Shown: positions 23,101-32,705 of the stretch, piece after piece
Numbering within the stretch: position 1 is the stretch's first letter
How the letters are laid out: each line of letters starts with the position of its first letter
From: Liopterus haemorrhoidalis
Taxonomy: Eukaryota > Arthropoda > Insecta > Coleoptera > Dytiscidae
DNA: 64,000 nucleotides
Direction: 5' to 3'
Assembly (NCBI GenBank): GCA_963971575.1
Contig: OZ020613.1
Location: 44,816,239 to 44,880,238 of the forward strand
Position numbers and translations under genes: made by a program
The notes under the pieces: generated by a model
The model's database searches: none
The model's input: the letters and a program-made list of their open reading frames with translations, nothing else
What the model was told of the DNA's origin: nothing

Positions 23101-24850
23101 CGCGCCTCTGAATATCGGGAAATTTTTCATTTTACTTTTGTTCGATTTCTATTCTGTATCTTCATAATTGGTAAAGAATTCAAGGTGACACATTTTATAT
23201 TTCCCGTAATATTTCCAAAAACGTGTTGCTGGCCAGTGGTTTTGAAAGAAAAAAATTAATTGCGCGCCTCTGAATATCGGGAAATTTTTCATTCGACTTT
23301 TGTTCGTTTTCTATTCTGTATCTACATAATTGGTAATAAATTCAAGGTGACACATTTTATATTTCCCGTAATATTTGCAAAAACGTGTTGCTGGCCAGTG
23401 GTTTTGAGCGAAAAAAATTAATTGCGCGCCTCTGAATATCGGGAAATTTTTCATTGGACTTTTGTTCGTTTTCTATTCTGTATCTTCATAATTGGTAAAG
23501 AATTCAAGGTGACACATTTTACATTTCCCGTAATATTTGCAAAAACGTGTTGCTGGCCAGTGGTTTTGAGAGAAAAAAATTAATTGAGCGCCTCTGAATA
23601 TCGGGAAATTTTTCATTCGACTTTTGTTCGTTTTATATTCTTTATCTACATAATTGGTAATAAATTCAAGGTGACACATTTTATATTTCCCGTAATATTT
23701 GCAAAAACGTGTTGCTGGCCAGTGGTTTTGAGAAAAAAAAATTAATTGCACGCCTCTGAATATCGGGAAATTTTTCATTTTACTTTTGTTCGATTTCTAT
23801 TCTGTATCTACATAATTGGTAATGAATTCAAGGTGACACATTTTATATTTCCCGTAATATTTCCAAAAACGTGTTCCTGGCCAGTGGTTTTGAAAGAAAA
23901 AAATTAATTGCGCGCCTCTGAATATCGGGAAATTTTTCATTCGACTTTTGTTCGTTTTCTATTCTTTATCTACATAATTGGTAATAAATTCAAGGTGACA
24001 CATTTTATATTTCCCGTAATATTTCCAAAAACGTGTTGCTGGCCAGTGGTTTTGAGAGAAAAAAATTAATTGCGCGCCTCTGAATATCGGGAAATTTTTC
24101 ATTCGACTTTTGTTCGTTTTCTTTTCTGTATCTACATAATTGGTAAAGAATTCAAGGTGACACATTTTATATTTCCCGTAATATTTCCAAAAACGTGTTG
24201 CTGGCCAGTGGTTTTGAAAGAAAAAAAATAATTGCGCGCCTCTGAATATCGGGAAATTTTTCATTCGACTTTTGTTCGTTTTCTATTCTGTATCTACATA
24301 ATTGGTAATAAATTCAAGGTGACACATTTTATATTTCCCGTAATATTTGCAAAAACGTGTTGCTGGCCAGTGGTTTTGAGCGAAAAAAATTAATTGCGCG
24401 CCTCTGAATATCGGGAAATTTTTCATTGGACTTTTGTTCGTTTTCTATTCTGTATCTACATAATTGGTAAAGAATTCAAGGTGACACATTTTATATTTCC
24501 CGTAATATTTCCAAAAACGTGTTGCTGGCCAGTGGTTTTGAAAGAAAAAAATTAATTGCGCGCCTCTGAATATCGGGAAATTTTTCATTTTACTATTGTT
24601 TGATTTCTATTCTGTATCTACATAATTGGTAAAGAATTCAAGGTGACACATTTTATATTTCCCGTAATATTTCCAAAAACGTGTTGCTGGCCAGTGGTTT
24701 TGAGAGAAAAAAATTAATTGCGCGCCTCTGAATATCGGGAAATTTTTCATTCGACTTTTGTTCGATTTCTATTCTACATCTACATAATTGGTAAAAAATT
24801 CTAGGTGACACATTTTATATTTCCCGTAATATTGCTAATAACGTGAAGCA
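20171..24850 (-). repeat. Right satellite arm: about 29 inverted copies of the 162-bp unit
   Basis: Same unit as the left arm in reverse orientation (GCGCGCCTCTGAATATCGGG ... CGTGTTGCTGGCCAGTGG). Variants common here (AATATTTGCAAAAACG, CATTGGACTTTTG, TTATTTATCTACATAATT) are rare or absent on the left, so the arms have been homogenised separately. Because 162 is divisible by three, some runs of units read as 54-residue protein repeats on the minus strand (155 codons at 21367-21834). I regard these as non-coding. Confidence 0.95.
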
Positions 24851-24859
24851 GAGCCAAGT

Positions 24860-25093
24860 GGTTTTGAATTTAAAAAAAATATATATTTTTAAATGTTTAT
24901 TATGGTAAAACAGATTCGTTTATTAAAAATAATATTAATTATGTTTAATTATGTTGAATTTTTAAGAGTAACTTGACATTATCTGTAAAAACCATGCAGT
25001 TTATCCAACAGCGGTACTTGATTTGGTCCGCTGTATTTACCGTGCCGTGCTGATTAGTGGCTGGCTGGATCCATGGCTAACTTGACATGGCTT
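24860..25093 (-). repeat. Right terminal inverted repeat of the foldback element
   Basis: Inverse of 14404-14630. It begins beyond a diverged final satellite unit (ACGTGAAGCAGAGCCAAGTG at 24841-24860) and ends CTTGACATGGCTT directly before the right target repeat. Confidence 0.9.
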
Positions 25094-25103
25094 AAAACTG
25101 GAT

Positions 25104-25436
25104 ATGATGAATGGTATCTGCTATGGTAAGCCCGTTCAACAACTGATCCATCAGCAGTGGAACAATCAGTCTTGAACTAATTATTTTTCTTTTTCTTAAT
25201 ATTCATTTAAAATACAAAAACTGTAAAACTTTAGTGTTGAAATTCAGTGAATGCAGTACAGATAACCAAATTGTTGCGACATATTAAATTATAAAGTGAA
25301 TCATGTATAGTATATAAATACAACATAGATATAATAAATGTCACTTCGATCGATGAACTAGTTTCTTTAAATATTTTTTTTTCATAGAAACAATTCAATT
25401 TTAATGTGTGATGGATTAAATTATAACTATGACAGA
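25104..25436 (+). other. Gene 2 intron 1, conserved with gene 3
   Basis: Aligns with 58070-58435 in gene 3 (shared CAACAACTG, CATCAG, AACAATCA, AAAGTGAATC, ACTTCGAT, TATAACTATGACA). The conservation ends at 25436 where the LINE begins and resumes at 28079. A short shared open reading around 25105-25160 is stopped in gene 2 and is not annotated. Confidence 0.6.
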
Positions 25437-25583
25437 GTTGAATTATTGTTATAATTTTATTATACATTGTAGCGTTTGAACCTTCGTAGAGTGCGGACGT
25501 GTTGAAATACCTGCGATAATATTGCTAAGTTGGCAAATATGCAATTATTATAATAGCATTATACATGTGCAACAATATTTAAG

Positions 25584-26728
25584 ATGTCGATGGCGACATG
25601 TGTAAAATGTAAAGCAGATGTGAAGAGAACTGATAAGTTGGTGATTTGTTCTGGGATATGTGAACGCACATTTCATTCTAAGTGCGCGAGTCTTCCAGAT
25701 AATGAATGGAAGTTCATAACGACGAATGCGTGCATTGGCTGGTTCTGCGGAGATTGCATCGAGCGTAAGGGACGGTCCATGAAAAATCTGTTGGAAGCAA
25801 TTCACGACAAGATATGTCAACAGGAAGAAGCTCTTAAAGTTGTTGATAGACCGAGGAGAATTTGGACAGGAAAACTGAAGCGACGGAAAAACTCATCGCA
25901 AAAATATCTGAAGATGTTCAAGCAAACAACGAGATGCGAAGTGAAGCTGTGTCATATGCTGACAAACTAAAATCTAAAGTTAAATCAGATCCTGTCCTAG
26001 TAATCAAACCGAAAAAATCCGACCAGAGAAGTGATATTACCAAAGAAGCCATTAAGAAAAACATTGACCCTCTATCAGCCTCAGTTCTAGGTGTAAGAAA
26101 TATCAGCAAGGGTGGGATAGCAATTGAATGTAAGAACCAACAAGCAATAGACAACTTGAGAGAATCTGTTACCGAAAAGTTAGGCACAGACTATGTAGCA
26201 ACCGTGCCAAAGAAGAAAGCTCCAAGGGTTAAAATATTCGGCCTATCTGAGAAACTAGAACCTGAAGACATAGAATTCAAAATATTAGCTCAAAATGATT
26301 GTTTGAACAATAAAGCTACGGTAAAGGTTGTTCATATCGCTAAAGACAACCGAAACGATCATAAATTTATGGCGTACTTGGAAGTCGATGGTGAATCTTA
26401 CTTCAGGCTGACCGAAGAGGGAAGAGTGAATATCGGCTGGGATAGATGCAGAGTATATGGCGCAATAAATATTGAAAGATGTTTTAAATGTAACAAGTAT
26501 GGACACAAAGCCCAGGTTTGCAGAAGCGATACATCATGCCCGAAGTGTACTGGCAATCATGAATTGTCCAACTGTCGTTGTGATGATGCAGAAAGAAAGT
26601 GCAGTAACTGCGTATATGTAGTTAACAAATTAAAGATGAGACTTAATGTCAACCACCCCGTCTGGAGCTCCGAGTGTTCAGTTTATAAAAAGAAGTTGGA
26701 AACAGAAATGAAAAAAATTGATTTTTAA
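25584..26728 (+). pseudogene. LINE ORF1: PHD-like finger, linker, RRM-like region, CCHC knuckles
   Basis: The first frame from 25584 has a PHD-type Cys/His pattern: CVKC, C...C, H-S-K-C and W-F-C-G-D-C within residues 6-60. The frame then shifts near 25855-25865 into the one beginning D-R-K-T-E-A-T-E-K, open to 26728. That part has a Lys/Glu-rich coiled-coil-like start, an RRM-like alpha/beta stretch with P-R-V-K-I-F-G-L at about 26222, then C-F-K-C-N-K-Y-G-H-K-A-Q-V-C, a CCHC knuckle at 26479-26523, followed by CPKC...H and CSNC. Function by family: RNA-binding nucleoprotein of the retrotransposon. One frameshift breaks it. It is not a host gene. Confidence 0.75.
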
Positions 26729-27361
26729 TTGGATTGAATTTGGAAACCCGGACACATCACTCATTGGACCCATTAATATGTGAAGATAAGTCTCATCCGG
26801 CCCTACATTTCAAAATTAAGTATAGTATTTGACAACAAAAACTAACACGTAACAATTAGAAACACAACTTCAAAATTGCTGACTTTGAAAAATTATATAG
26901 GGCACTTATTACAACTGACTGGAATGCGGAACTAACAAACCACAATATCGAAAATGCTGATGCAGGAGTTGACAACATTTATTGCATAATTTATACAATA
27001 CTTGATGATTGCGTGGCAAAAACCAGGTCGCTGTCAACATCAAAATAAAAATAAGACACCTAGATTACCTAAAAGAATGTGAGTCCAACATCTCCACAAA
27101 CCCAAACCAGTTTTCGTCATACTATCAACACACTAAAACCAAGATCCTCATAGGGGAAGACCTTATTCCTAATATATAATCAAAGCCTGTGCACATGCCC
27201 TAGTGAAACCATTGCATTATTTATTCAATATATATATATTACTATATAATAACATGTAATTATTATCATTGAGTCTGTTAATTGGTTCATTATTCTGTCC
27301 AGACATTGCGACAAGCTTCAGCTTAGTGATGCTGGACAGAATGATAAAAAAATAGTATATA

Positions 27362-27926
27362 ACGGGTGTTTTTTTTAGAGGTATAGAACTTTAAATTGCA
27401 ATAAAACAACGATGGATTATTCGATTGACATGAATTTTTTTTATTCGAAAGATAATCTTGTGGCTTTACATTAAATCATACCAACAAGACGGCGCAACAT
27501 GTCACACAGCTCGTGCCACAATCGATTTATTGAAAGACACGTTTGGTGACCGCCTAATTTCACGTTTTGGACCTGTGAATTGGCCTCCAAGATCTTGTGA
27601 TTTAACACCGCTGGACTACTTTCTGTGGGGCTATGTAAAGTCATTGGTCTATGCGGATAAGCCACAAACGCTTGACCATTTGGAAGACAACATTCGCCGT
27701 GTTATTGCCGATATACGGCCACAAATGTTGGAAAAAGTCATCGAAAATTGGACGTCCAGATTGGACTACATCCGAGCCAGCCGTGGCGGTCATATGCCAG
27801 AAATCATATTTAAAATGTAATGCCACAAGATTATCTTTCGAATAAAAAAAAAATTCATGTCAATCGAATAATCCATCGTTGTTTTATTGCAATTTAAAGT
27901 TCTATACCTCTAAAAAAAACACCCAT
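27362..27926 (+). mobile_element. Deleted DD41D mariner-like element nested in the LINE
   Basis: Near-perfect TIRs of about 100 bp (GGGTGTTTTTTTTAGAGGTA ... inverse at the right end) with TA on both sides (27360-27361 and 27927-27928). Total 565 bp. The interior keeps only the transposase C-terminus. Such long, nearly identical TIRs suggest a young, non-autonomous deletion derivative. Confidence 0.9.
27482..27820 (+). pseudogene. Transposase C-terminal fragment, DD41D mariner-like
   Basis: An open frame of about 112 codons beginning at Q-Q-D-G-A-T-C-H-T and ending G-G-H-M-P-E-I-I-F-K-M, the normal C-terminus. The second catalytic Asp (QQDGA) and third Asp (L-T-P-L-D-Y-F) are present with 41 residues between them; W-P-P-R-S-C-D-L lies between. 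The N-terminal DNA-binding part and first Asp are deleted. Same family as the transposase at 63148-64000. Confidence 0.85.
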
Positions 27927-28041
27927 TATAAATAAAATTGTCAATAAGTATAAAAATTAGGTCTAAGAAATTATAATAGGTTTTAAATATATTTTCTTAT
28001 TTACATTTGTAACATAGGTCTATGTAAAAAATGTAAATAAA

Positions 28042-28078
<37 letters not shown>

Positions 28079-28187
28079 CATGTTAAGTGCTCATCTGCCT
28101 TTATAGCTTGTATTACAATTGAAGTGTTATATTTGTCCGAATGAATATATTTAGTGTAATGTCAGCTGGAAATATTTTGTTTATATA

Positions 28188-28517
28188 GTCCGTTCAAACG
28201 TTAGAATGTAGTATTGTTCATTACAAATGGGAGTGGTGTTGTCAAATGCTGTAAAAGTGTCCAATTTTATGTTCTTTTGATGTTAATTGAAACTAAATGA
28301 AAAAGTATCGGAGACTGGTTTTACTTACATTAATCAGGTAACACGGAACAAAAAGAATACCCATTTGTAGAATACTGTGTCTTCACAGATCAGCTCGTTT
28401 TACAGTCGGCAACGTCTCCAAGAAAAGAAAGAATAGCGTTATTGAGAGAACCCATTAGAGAGTATTAAAAAGAATTACTCCATTTGCCCTGTACTGCATT
28501 TTAATGATTGAACGGAC
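28188..28517. mobile_element. 330-bp MITE with TA target sites in gene 2 intron
   Basis: Ends GTCCGTTCAA and TTGAACGGAC (one mismatch) flanked by TA/TATA. Gene 3 at 58494-58502 (GTATATAGTAAATG) carries the uninterrupted site. Mariner/Tc1-type by target. Interior non-coding. Confidence 0.8.
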
Positions 28518-29447
28518 TATAGTATATGTTGTACGCAAGTGCTATTACCATTCTGTTGTTTTAAAATAATCACATAAAACTGTCATGCTACCCTTTCTTT
28601 TTATTGTAAATATAATAAGTTATATAAGAATCGTGTTAATGACATATAAATTTAAAAGATTTTGAGTTAGGTCTAGCATTGTTTCTATTTGGTCCTTTTC
28701 TATTTGCCGTGATATAAGTAATAATTATTTTAATAATGTGAAGAAAAAAATATAAATAATTTGTTATACAAGTTCGTAGAATTATTTCAAATTGTATATT
28801 ATCATTAGATGCAGGCGCAGAGTTCGTAGGAGTGCGTAAAAATAACTGCGTTTGCGTCTGACGATAATAAATTGTTAGAAATGGCTCTACGAACAAAGCT
28901 AATGATGTATATATCGACCCGTCCTACCAAGATATTCTCTCAATATTTTCATTTTTTAAATTATGTAAATTAAATATTATAATATCGTGCAATCTTTCCA
29001 AGAAAAAATCTCACAAAACTCTAATTTTCAAAAAATTAAAATAATAAGTTCCTACTATCTTCATAGGATGTAAATAGAAAATAATGTCTACTGCAAGCTG
29101 TATACAGTGAATTTCTTTTATCCTGCAATATGGATATTATCGTTACTATGGTAATTGCAACATAGGCGATTTATCTTCCGAAAATCGCCACCAGATGTCA
29201 AGGCGCTTATGAAGTGTCCCCTATTACTCTAGCATTGCAACACTTGCTGAACAAAGCAACTGTTGTATATGTATGTGTGTAGTCTCAGTTTAAAACCACC
29301 GTATGTGCAAAACATCAGAAATAACATAATAAAGAGAGATATGCATGTATTTAACACATATATAACAAATATTTAACTTGCCAACTGCACATTTCTTTCT
29401 CTGCTAGAGCAAGCAAATCTCTGAACAAAGATATTAATTATTTTCAG
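28518..29447 (+). other. Gene 2 intron 1, distal part
   Basis: 28570-28660 aligns with 58545-58625 and 29281-29447 aligns with 60255-60336 plus 61612-61709 of gene 3, ending in the shared acceptor TATTTTCAG. 28780-29280 has no counterpart that I could align. It contains GCGCAGAGTTCGTAGGAGTG near 28813 but no gene signal. Confidence 0.5.
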
Positions 29448-29784
29448 GTTTCCACAGTGTTGTACTATCAAGGAGTAATATGTGTTGAATGCTGCAGTAA
29501 AGTGGATGATTTTTACAAATTTCGCGAAGAATGTTTGCGAAACAATCAAATATATATAAATTATACATCACATCAGAGTTTGGTCTCTGAAACTAGCGGC
29601 GAGGTGTGTAGCGATTTGACGAATATCGCAGAAAAACAGAGACAATTCTTGAATAATCAGTGTGAAAAGCAGTGCAGCAGTACAGACATAGTACCAGGAT
29701 GCGATAAGACTTACTGTGAAACAAATGAGACATCGAAAAATAATGATAACAATTCTTCAGTGGTAACAGATGGAGATGAGAATG
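29448..29784 (+). CDS. Zinc-finger gene 2, exon a: half-ZAD-like module and acidic tail
   Basis: Acceptor TTATTTTCAG, donor GAATG|GTGAGT; starts phase 0, ends phase 1, 337 bp. The first 30 residues read V-S-T-V-L-Y-Y-Q-G-V-I-C then CxxC-type cysteines, S-K-V-D-D-F-Y-K-F-R-E-E-C-L. This is the pattern of the C-terminal half of a ZAD (second zinc-ligand pair plus the F-x-x-F helix), the dimerisation domain of insect C2H2 proteins. The first CxxC pair of a ZAD is not seen. The rest is an acidic, Asn/Ser/Glu-rich linker with a C-S-S-T-D-I-V-P-G-C-D-K block shared with gene 3 (61710-62052). Confidence 0.8.
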
Positions 29785-30004
29785 GTGAGTACGCATACAA
29801 CATTTGATAATGTCCTGTAAATAATATTGTAAAATTTTACTCCAGAAAGTAAAGAACATACAGTTATTAGCAACATGAAAGTCAATACGTTTCATTGTAT
29901 TCGATGTTTATTGTTAATCCATATTCGTACAATTGGAGGCTATTTCTGTTTTTTTTTTTTCGGCCTCATATTTAGTTTCTACACGTTTCAGATTATAAGA
30001 CAAT

Positions 30005-30260
30005 TGTGGAGACGTACTGGTATAGTAACCATAAAAAACAATTGGCAAAGTGTGCCATGGATTTGTCAACAAAAATAAATGAAGTGTGTTAGAAATAATA
30101 ATTCATACCGTTTTGTAGTTTGTGTAATTTTGTGTGTGTTTTATTAAATATAATAATTAATATTAAATTATATTAATTTTTATCGTTTACACCAGTATAT
30201 TTTTTAAAGAACCTGGTAGTCTCATTAAGACGGGTAGTTTTTTTTGAGTACTACACGACA
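30005..30260 (+). repeat. BEL/Pao 5' LTR
   Basis: 256 bp, TGTGGAGACG...CTACACGACA. Apart from a 19-bp AT-rich segment (near 30145-30165) absent from the 3' LTR, I see the two LTRs as essentially identical. Confidence 0.93.
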
Positions 30261-30401
30261 TTGTGGCGACCGTGACAGGACTTACGTTAGTGATACGTAT
30301 GCTAAGATATTGGTGTAAATAACTGTAACAGAGTGCAACCAGTGTAATATTGTGCAAGGTTGGTGTTGCGAAGTTGCAGTTGTATAAAAATTATTGAGAA
30401 G

Positions 30402-32705
30402 ATGGAACAAGGGCCGGTTAAGAAGCATCGAAAGGTAGCAAGGACTGCCTTTACGAAAGCCGCTGTACGTCTTGAAGAATTGTTGACCGCATCTACCAGG
30501 AACACGCTAGAAATTCAGGCTGCATGGGAATTTCTGCAAAAGAAGTTTGATGTTCTATCTGGTCTTGATGAGACAGTCCTAAGTGAGCTGTTAGCAGAAG
30601 ATGCAACAGAGGAGGCCTTGTCAATGGAGACAGAAGCATCAGATGAGTATCTCAAAAGAATTACTATGCTGAGGGTTCGATACAACAGTGTCACTCGTAG
30701 TGCTGATGCTGAGGTAAGATCAGAAGCAGATAGCCATTCCGTGAGCACACAAGCGGAAAACAACTCAGGTAAGCGTAAATTTAAACTACCTTACATCGAG
30801 TTTAAGAAGTTTGACGGCGAGATCCGTGATTGGTTGGTTTTTTGGGGTCAGTTTAAGAAAATCCATGAGGATCCCAATATTGATGACTCAGATAAGTTCC
30901 AATATTTAATGCAGGCCACTATTTCTGGCAGTAGAGTTAGACAATTGGTGGAAAGTTACCCGCATATTGGGGAAAATTATTATAAAGCCATAGATGGGTT
31001 AAAGTCACGTTATGGGCGAGAAGATTTACAAATAGAGGTCTATGTTAGGGAGCTCTTAAAGATGGTTTTGGGAAACGCTGTTTCGGAAGGTAAGATGGAC
31101 ATAGCTGTACTGTACGACAAATTAGAAACGCAACTGCGCGCCTTAAATACTCTAGGGATAACTACTAATGCTTGCGCGGCTATGTTATTTCCCTTGATTG
31201 AGTCTTGTCTTCCTGCGGAATTGTTAAGGGCATGGCAACGTTCATGTAGGCCCTCTGCAGGTAGAGAGAAGGGTGAATACGGTGGGAGCGTGGCACTCAC
31301 GAATCCCCTGCAAGATCGTTTGGACGGGTTAATGGATTTCCTCCATTTGGAAGTTGAGGCTGAAGGGCGCATAGCTATGGCGGCCAACGGCTTCAGTTCA
31401 CTATCGGTGGAAAACACCCGTCACAAAAAAGAAAAATCTAAAGTACTGGATCCAATTTTACCTACAGCGGCTGCGCTGATGAGTTGCGAGGTTGCCAAAT
31501 GTGTTTTCTGCGACGGAAATAAACATGGGAGCGAGAACTGTTTCAAGGCTCAGAAATGGACACTTGAGCAAAAGAAGAAGATTCTGAGCGACAAAAAGGC
31601 ATGCTTCCGGTGCTTAAAAATCGGCCATCAAAGTAGACGGTGTCGAGAACCGGTCAGATGTGTTTTATGTGGTGGGTCCCATGTAGTATTAATTTGTTCT
31701 CGGTTACCAGCCGACAAGTCTGACTCGTCGACATTGCAGAATTCGTCTCCGCAGAGGGTTCAAGAAAAGACACAAGAGAAGGATGAGATAGTTATGGCAA
31801 ACCACTCAAGCGCTCATGTGATGTTGCAGACCCTTCGAGTACGCATGTATGGAAATGATGGTGTGCGAGAAGTCCGTGCTCTTATTGACACTGGCTCCCA
31901 ACGCTCCTATGTGTTAAAGACAACGGTGGAGCAGCTCCGTTATGAACCTAAGAGGGCCGAGAAAGTAGTGCACGTATTATTCGGCGGTTCCAAAACGGCG
32001 GAACAGCGACATAAGTGCTATAACATTCCGTTGGGTAGTAAAGACGACAGTTTTAGATGCACTTTTGAAGCACTTGATCAAATAACGATTTGTAGTGGGA
32101 TTCCTCCGGTTCATTGCGGTGTTTGGACGGAAGAAATTAATCAGCTGGGCATAAAGTTGCATGATGTCGTACAAGGCCCTATTGAATTGTTAATTGGTGC
32201 AGATGTTGCCGGAAAGTTATACACCGGGCGTAAACACGTTTTAGAATGCGGGTTGGTGGCCGTCGGGACTTTCTTAGGCTGGACGCTAATGGGGAAAGTT
32301 CCGGGAACTCGTTCTTCCACCACCAGTGCATCTATCTTGTCATTGTTCGTGAAGGACGACATTACAAATCTATGGCAACTGGATGTGTTAGGAATAACGT
32401 CGCCTTCAGAGAAGCAAACTAAACAAGAAATTGCTCTAGCTGCTAAAGAGCATTTCGATGAAACAGTAGCTGTGGACGCAGATGGGAGGTATGAGGTTAA
32501 GCTACCTTGGGTGCCGGGGCATCCACCTCTCCCTAATAACTATACGTTGGCCATGAAAAGGCTACAGTCGACTGTGAGAAAATTAAAAGTTGACCAAAAT
32601 TATGAAGCGTACAACGAGATCTTTCTAGAATGGGAACGAGAATGGATCATTGAGCAGATAGAGCCTACAGATGAATATCGACCTGTACATTACCTGCCTC
32701 GCTGA
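30402..32705 (+). CDS. gag-pro: BEL/Pao Gag-protease polyprotein (truncated before RT)
   Basis: 767 codons from ATG at 30402 (context AAGATGG). Residues 1-130 are a Lys/Glu-rich coiled-coil-like N-terminus. About 130-330 match the Pao Gag core (F-D-G-E-I-R-D-W-L-V-F-W-x-x-F, Y-L-M-Q-A, G-L-K-S-R-Y-G). Three knuckle-like Cys/His motifs follow at about 365-430, including C-F-R-C-L-K-I-G-H-Q-S-R-R-C. The aspartic protease signature L-I-D-T-G-S-Q-R-S is at about residue 492. The frame enters the RT lead-in (W-V-P-G-H-P-P-L, then H-Y-L-P) and stops at TGA 32703-32705, exactly where RT would begin. Confidence 0.88.
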   Translation: MEQGPVKKHRKVARTAFTKAAVRLEELLTASTRNTLEIQAAWEFLQKKFDVLSGLDETVLSELLAEDATEEALSMETEASDEYLKRITMLRVRYNSVTRSADAEVRSEADSHSVSTQAENNSGKRKFKLPYIEFKKFDGEIRDWLVFWGQFKKIHEDPNIDDSDKFQYLMQATISGSRVRQLVESYPHIGENYYKAIDGLKSRYGREDLQIEVYVRELLKMVLGNAVSEGKMDIAVLYDKLETQLRALNTLGITTNACAAMLFPLIESCLPAELLRAWQRSCRPSAGREKGEYGGSVALTNPLQDRLDGLMDFLHLEVEAEGRIAMAANGFSSLSVENTRHKKEKSKVLDPILPTAAALMSCEVAKCVFCDGNKHGSENCFKAQKWTLEQKKKILSDKKACFRCLKIGHQSRRCREPVRCVLCGGSHVVLICSRLPADKSDSSTLQNSSPQRVQEKTQEKDEIVMANHSSAHVMLQTLRVRMYGNDGVREVRALIDTGSQRSYVLKTTVEQLRYEPKRAEKVVHVLFGGSKTAEQRHKCYNIPLGSKDDSFRCTFEALDQITICSGIPPVHCGVWTEEINQLGIKLHDVVQGPIELLIGADVAGKLYTGRKHVLECGLVAVGTFLGWTLMGKVPGTRSSTTSASILSLFVKDDITNLWQLDVLGITSPSEKQTKQEIALAAKEHFDETVAVDADGRYEVKLPWVPGHPPLPNNYTLAMKRLQSTVRKLKVDQNYEAYNEIFLEWEREWIIEQIEPTDEYRPVHYLPR

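Larger units (their letters stand above)
14404..25093. mobile_element. Giant Foldback-like element with satellite arms, 10.69 kb
   Basis: One inverted repeat over its full length: about 230-bp TIRs, then opposing arrays of a 162-bp unit, then a palindromic core. It is flanked by a perfect 10-bp repeat AAAACTGGAT (14394-14403 and 25094-25103). The gene 3 intron at 58050-58085 carries one copy of the corresponding site (AACAACTGGA followed by GATGAA) and no insert, so this is a post-duplication insertion. The only ORFs are satellite artefacts, so transposition would need proteins from elsewhere. The long tandem-repeat arms recall Drosophila Foldback/Galileo architecture, but I recognise neither the sequence nor the superfamily. 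Confidence 0.85.
25437..28078 (+). mobile_element. CR1-like LINE with most of ORF2 deleted
   Basis: Comparison with gene 3 (58435-58440) shows this block is inserted sequence. It contains ORF1 (25584-26728), a remnant of the region between endonuclease and RT (about 26885-27040, F-E-K-L-Y-R-A-L...D-W-N-A-E-L), no reverse transcriptase, and a 3' end TGTAAATAAAG followed by (TTA)n at 28034-28077. A mini-mariner is nested at 27362-27926. The tail and ORF1 type place it near CR1/L2-type LINEs. Confidence 0.75.

Noticed and set aside
21367..24264. Long minus-strand ORFs with a 54-residue repeated protein
   Set aside because: They are read-through of the 162-bp satellite unit; neighbouring units carry stops in the same frame and no domain is recognisable.
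14631..24850. CRISPR array or centromeric satellite
   Set aside because: The units are contiguous without spacers, in a eukaryotic intron. The inverted layout, TIRs and 10-bp duplication fit a transposon insertion better than a centromere block.
14404..25093. Assembly artefact (one array joined to its reverse copy)
   Set aside because: Not excluded, but arm-specific variants, a one-sided MITE, slightly different TIRs and an exact target duplication make a simple artefact unlikely.
25093..25165. Small conserved coding exon (M-N-G-I-C-Y-G... in gene 2, M-N-K-I-C-Y-G... in gene 3)
   Set aside because: The gene 2 copy has a stop, no CxxC pair for a ZAD is present, and splice sites are not consistent between the paralogues.
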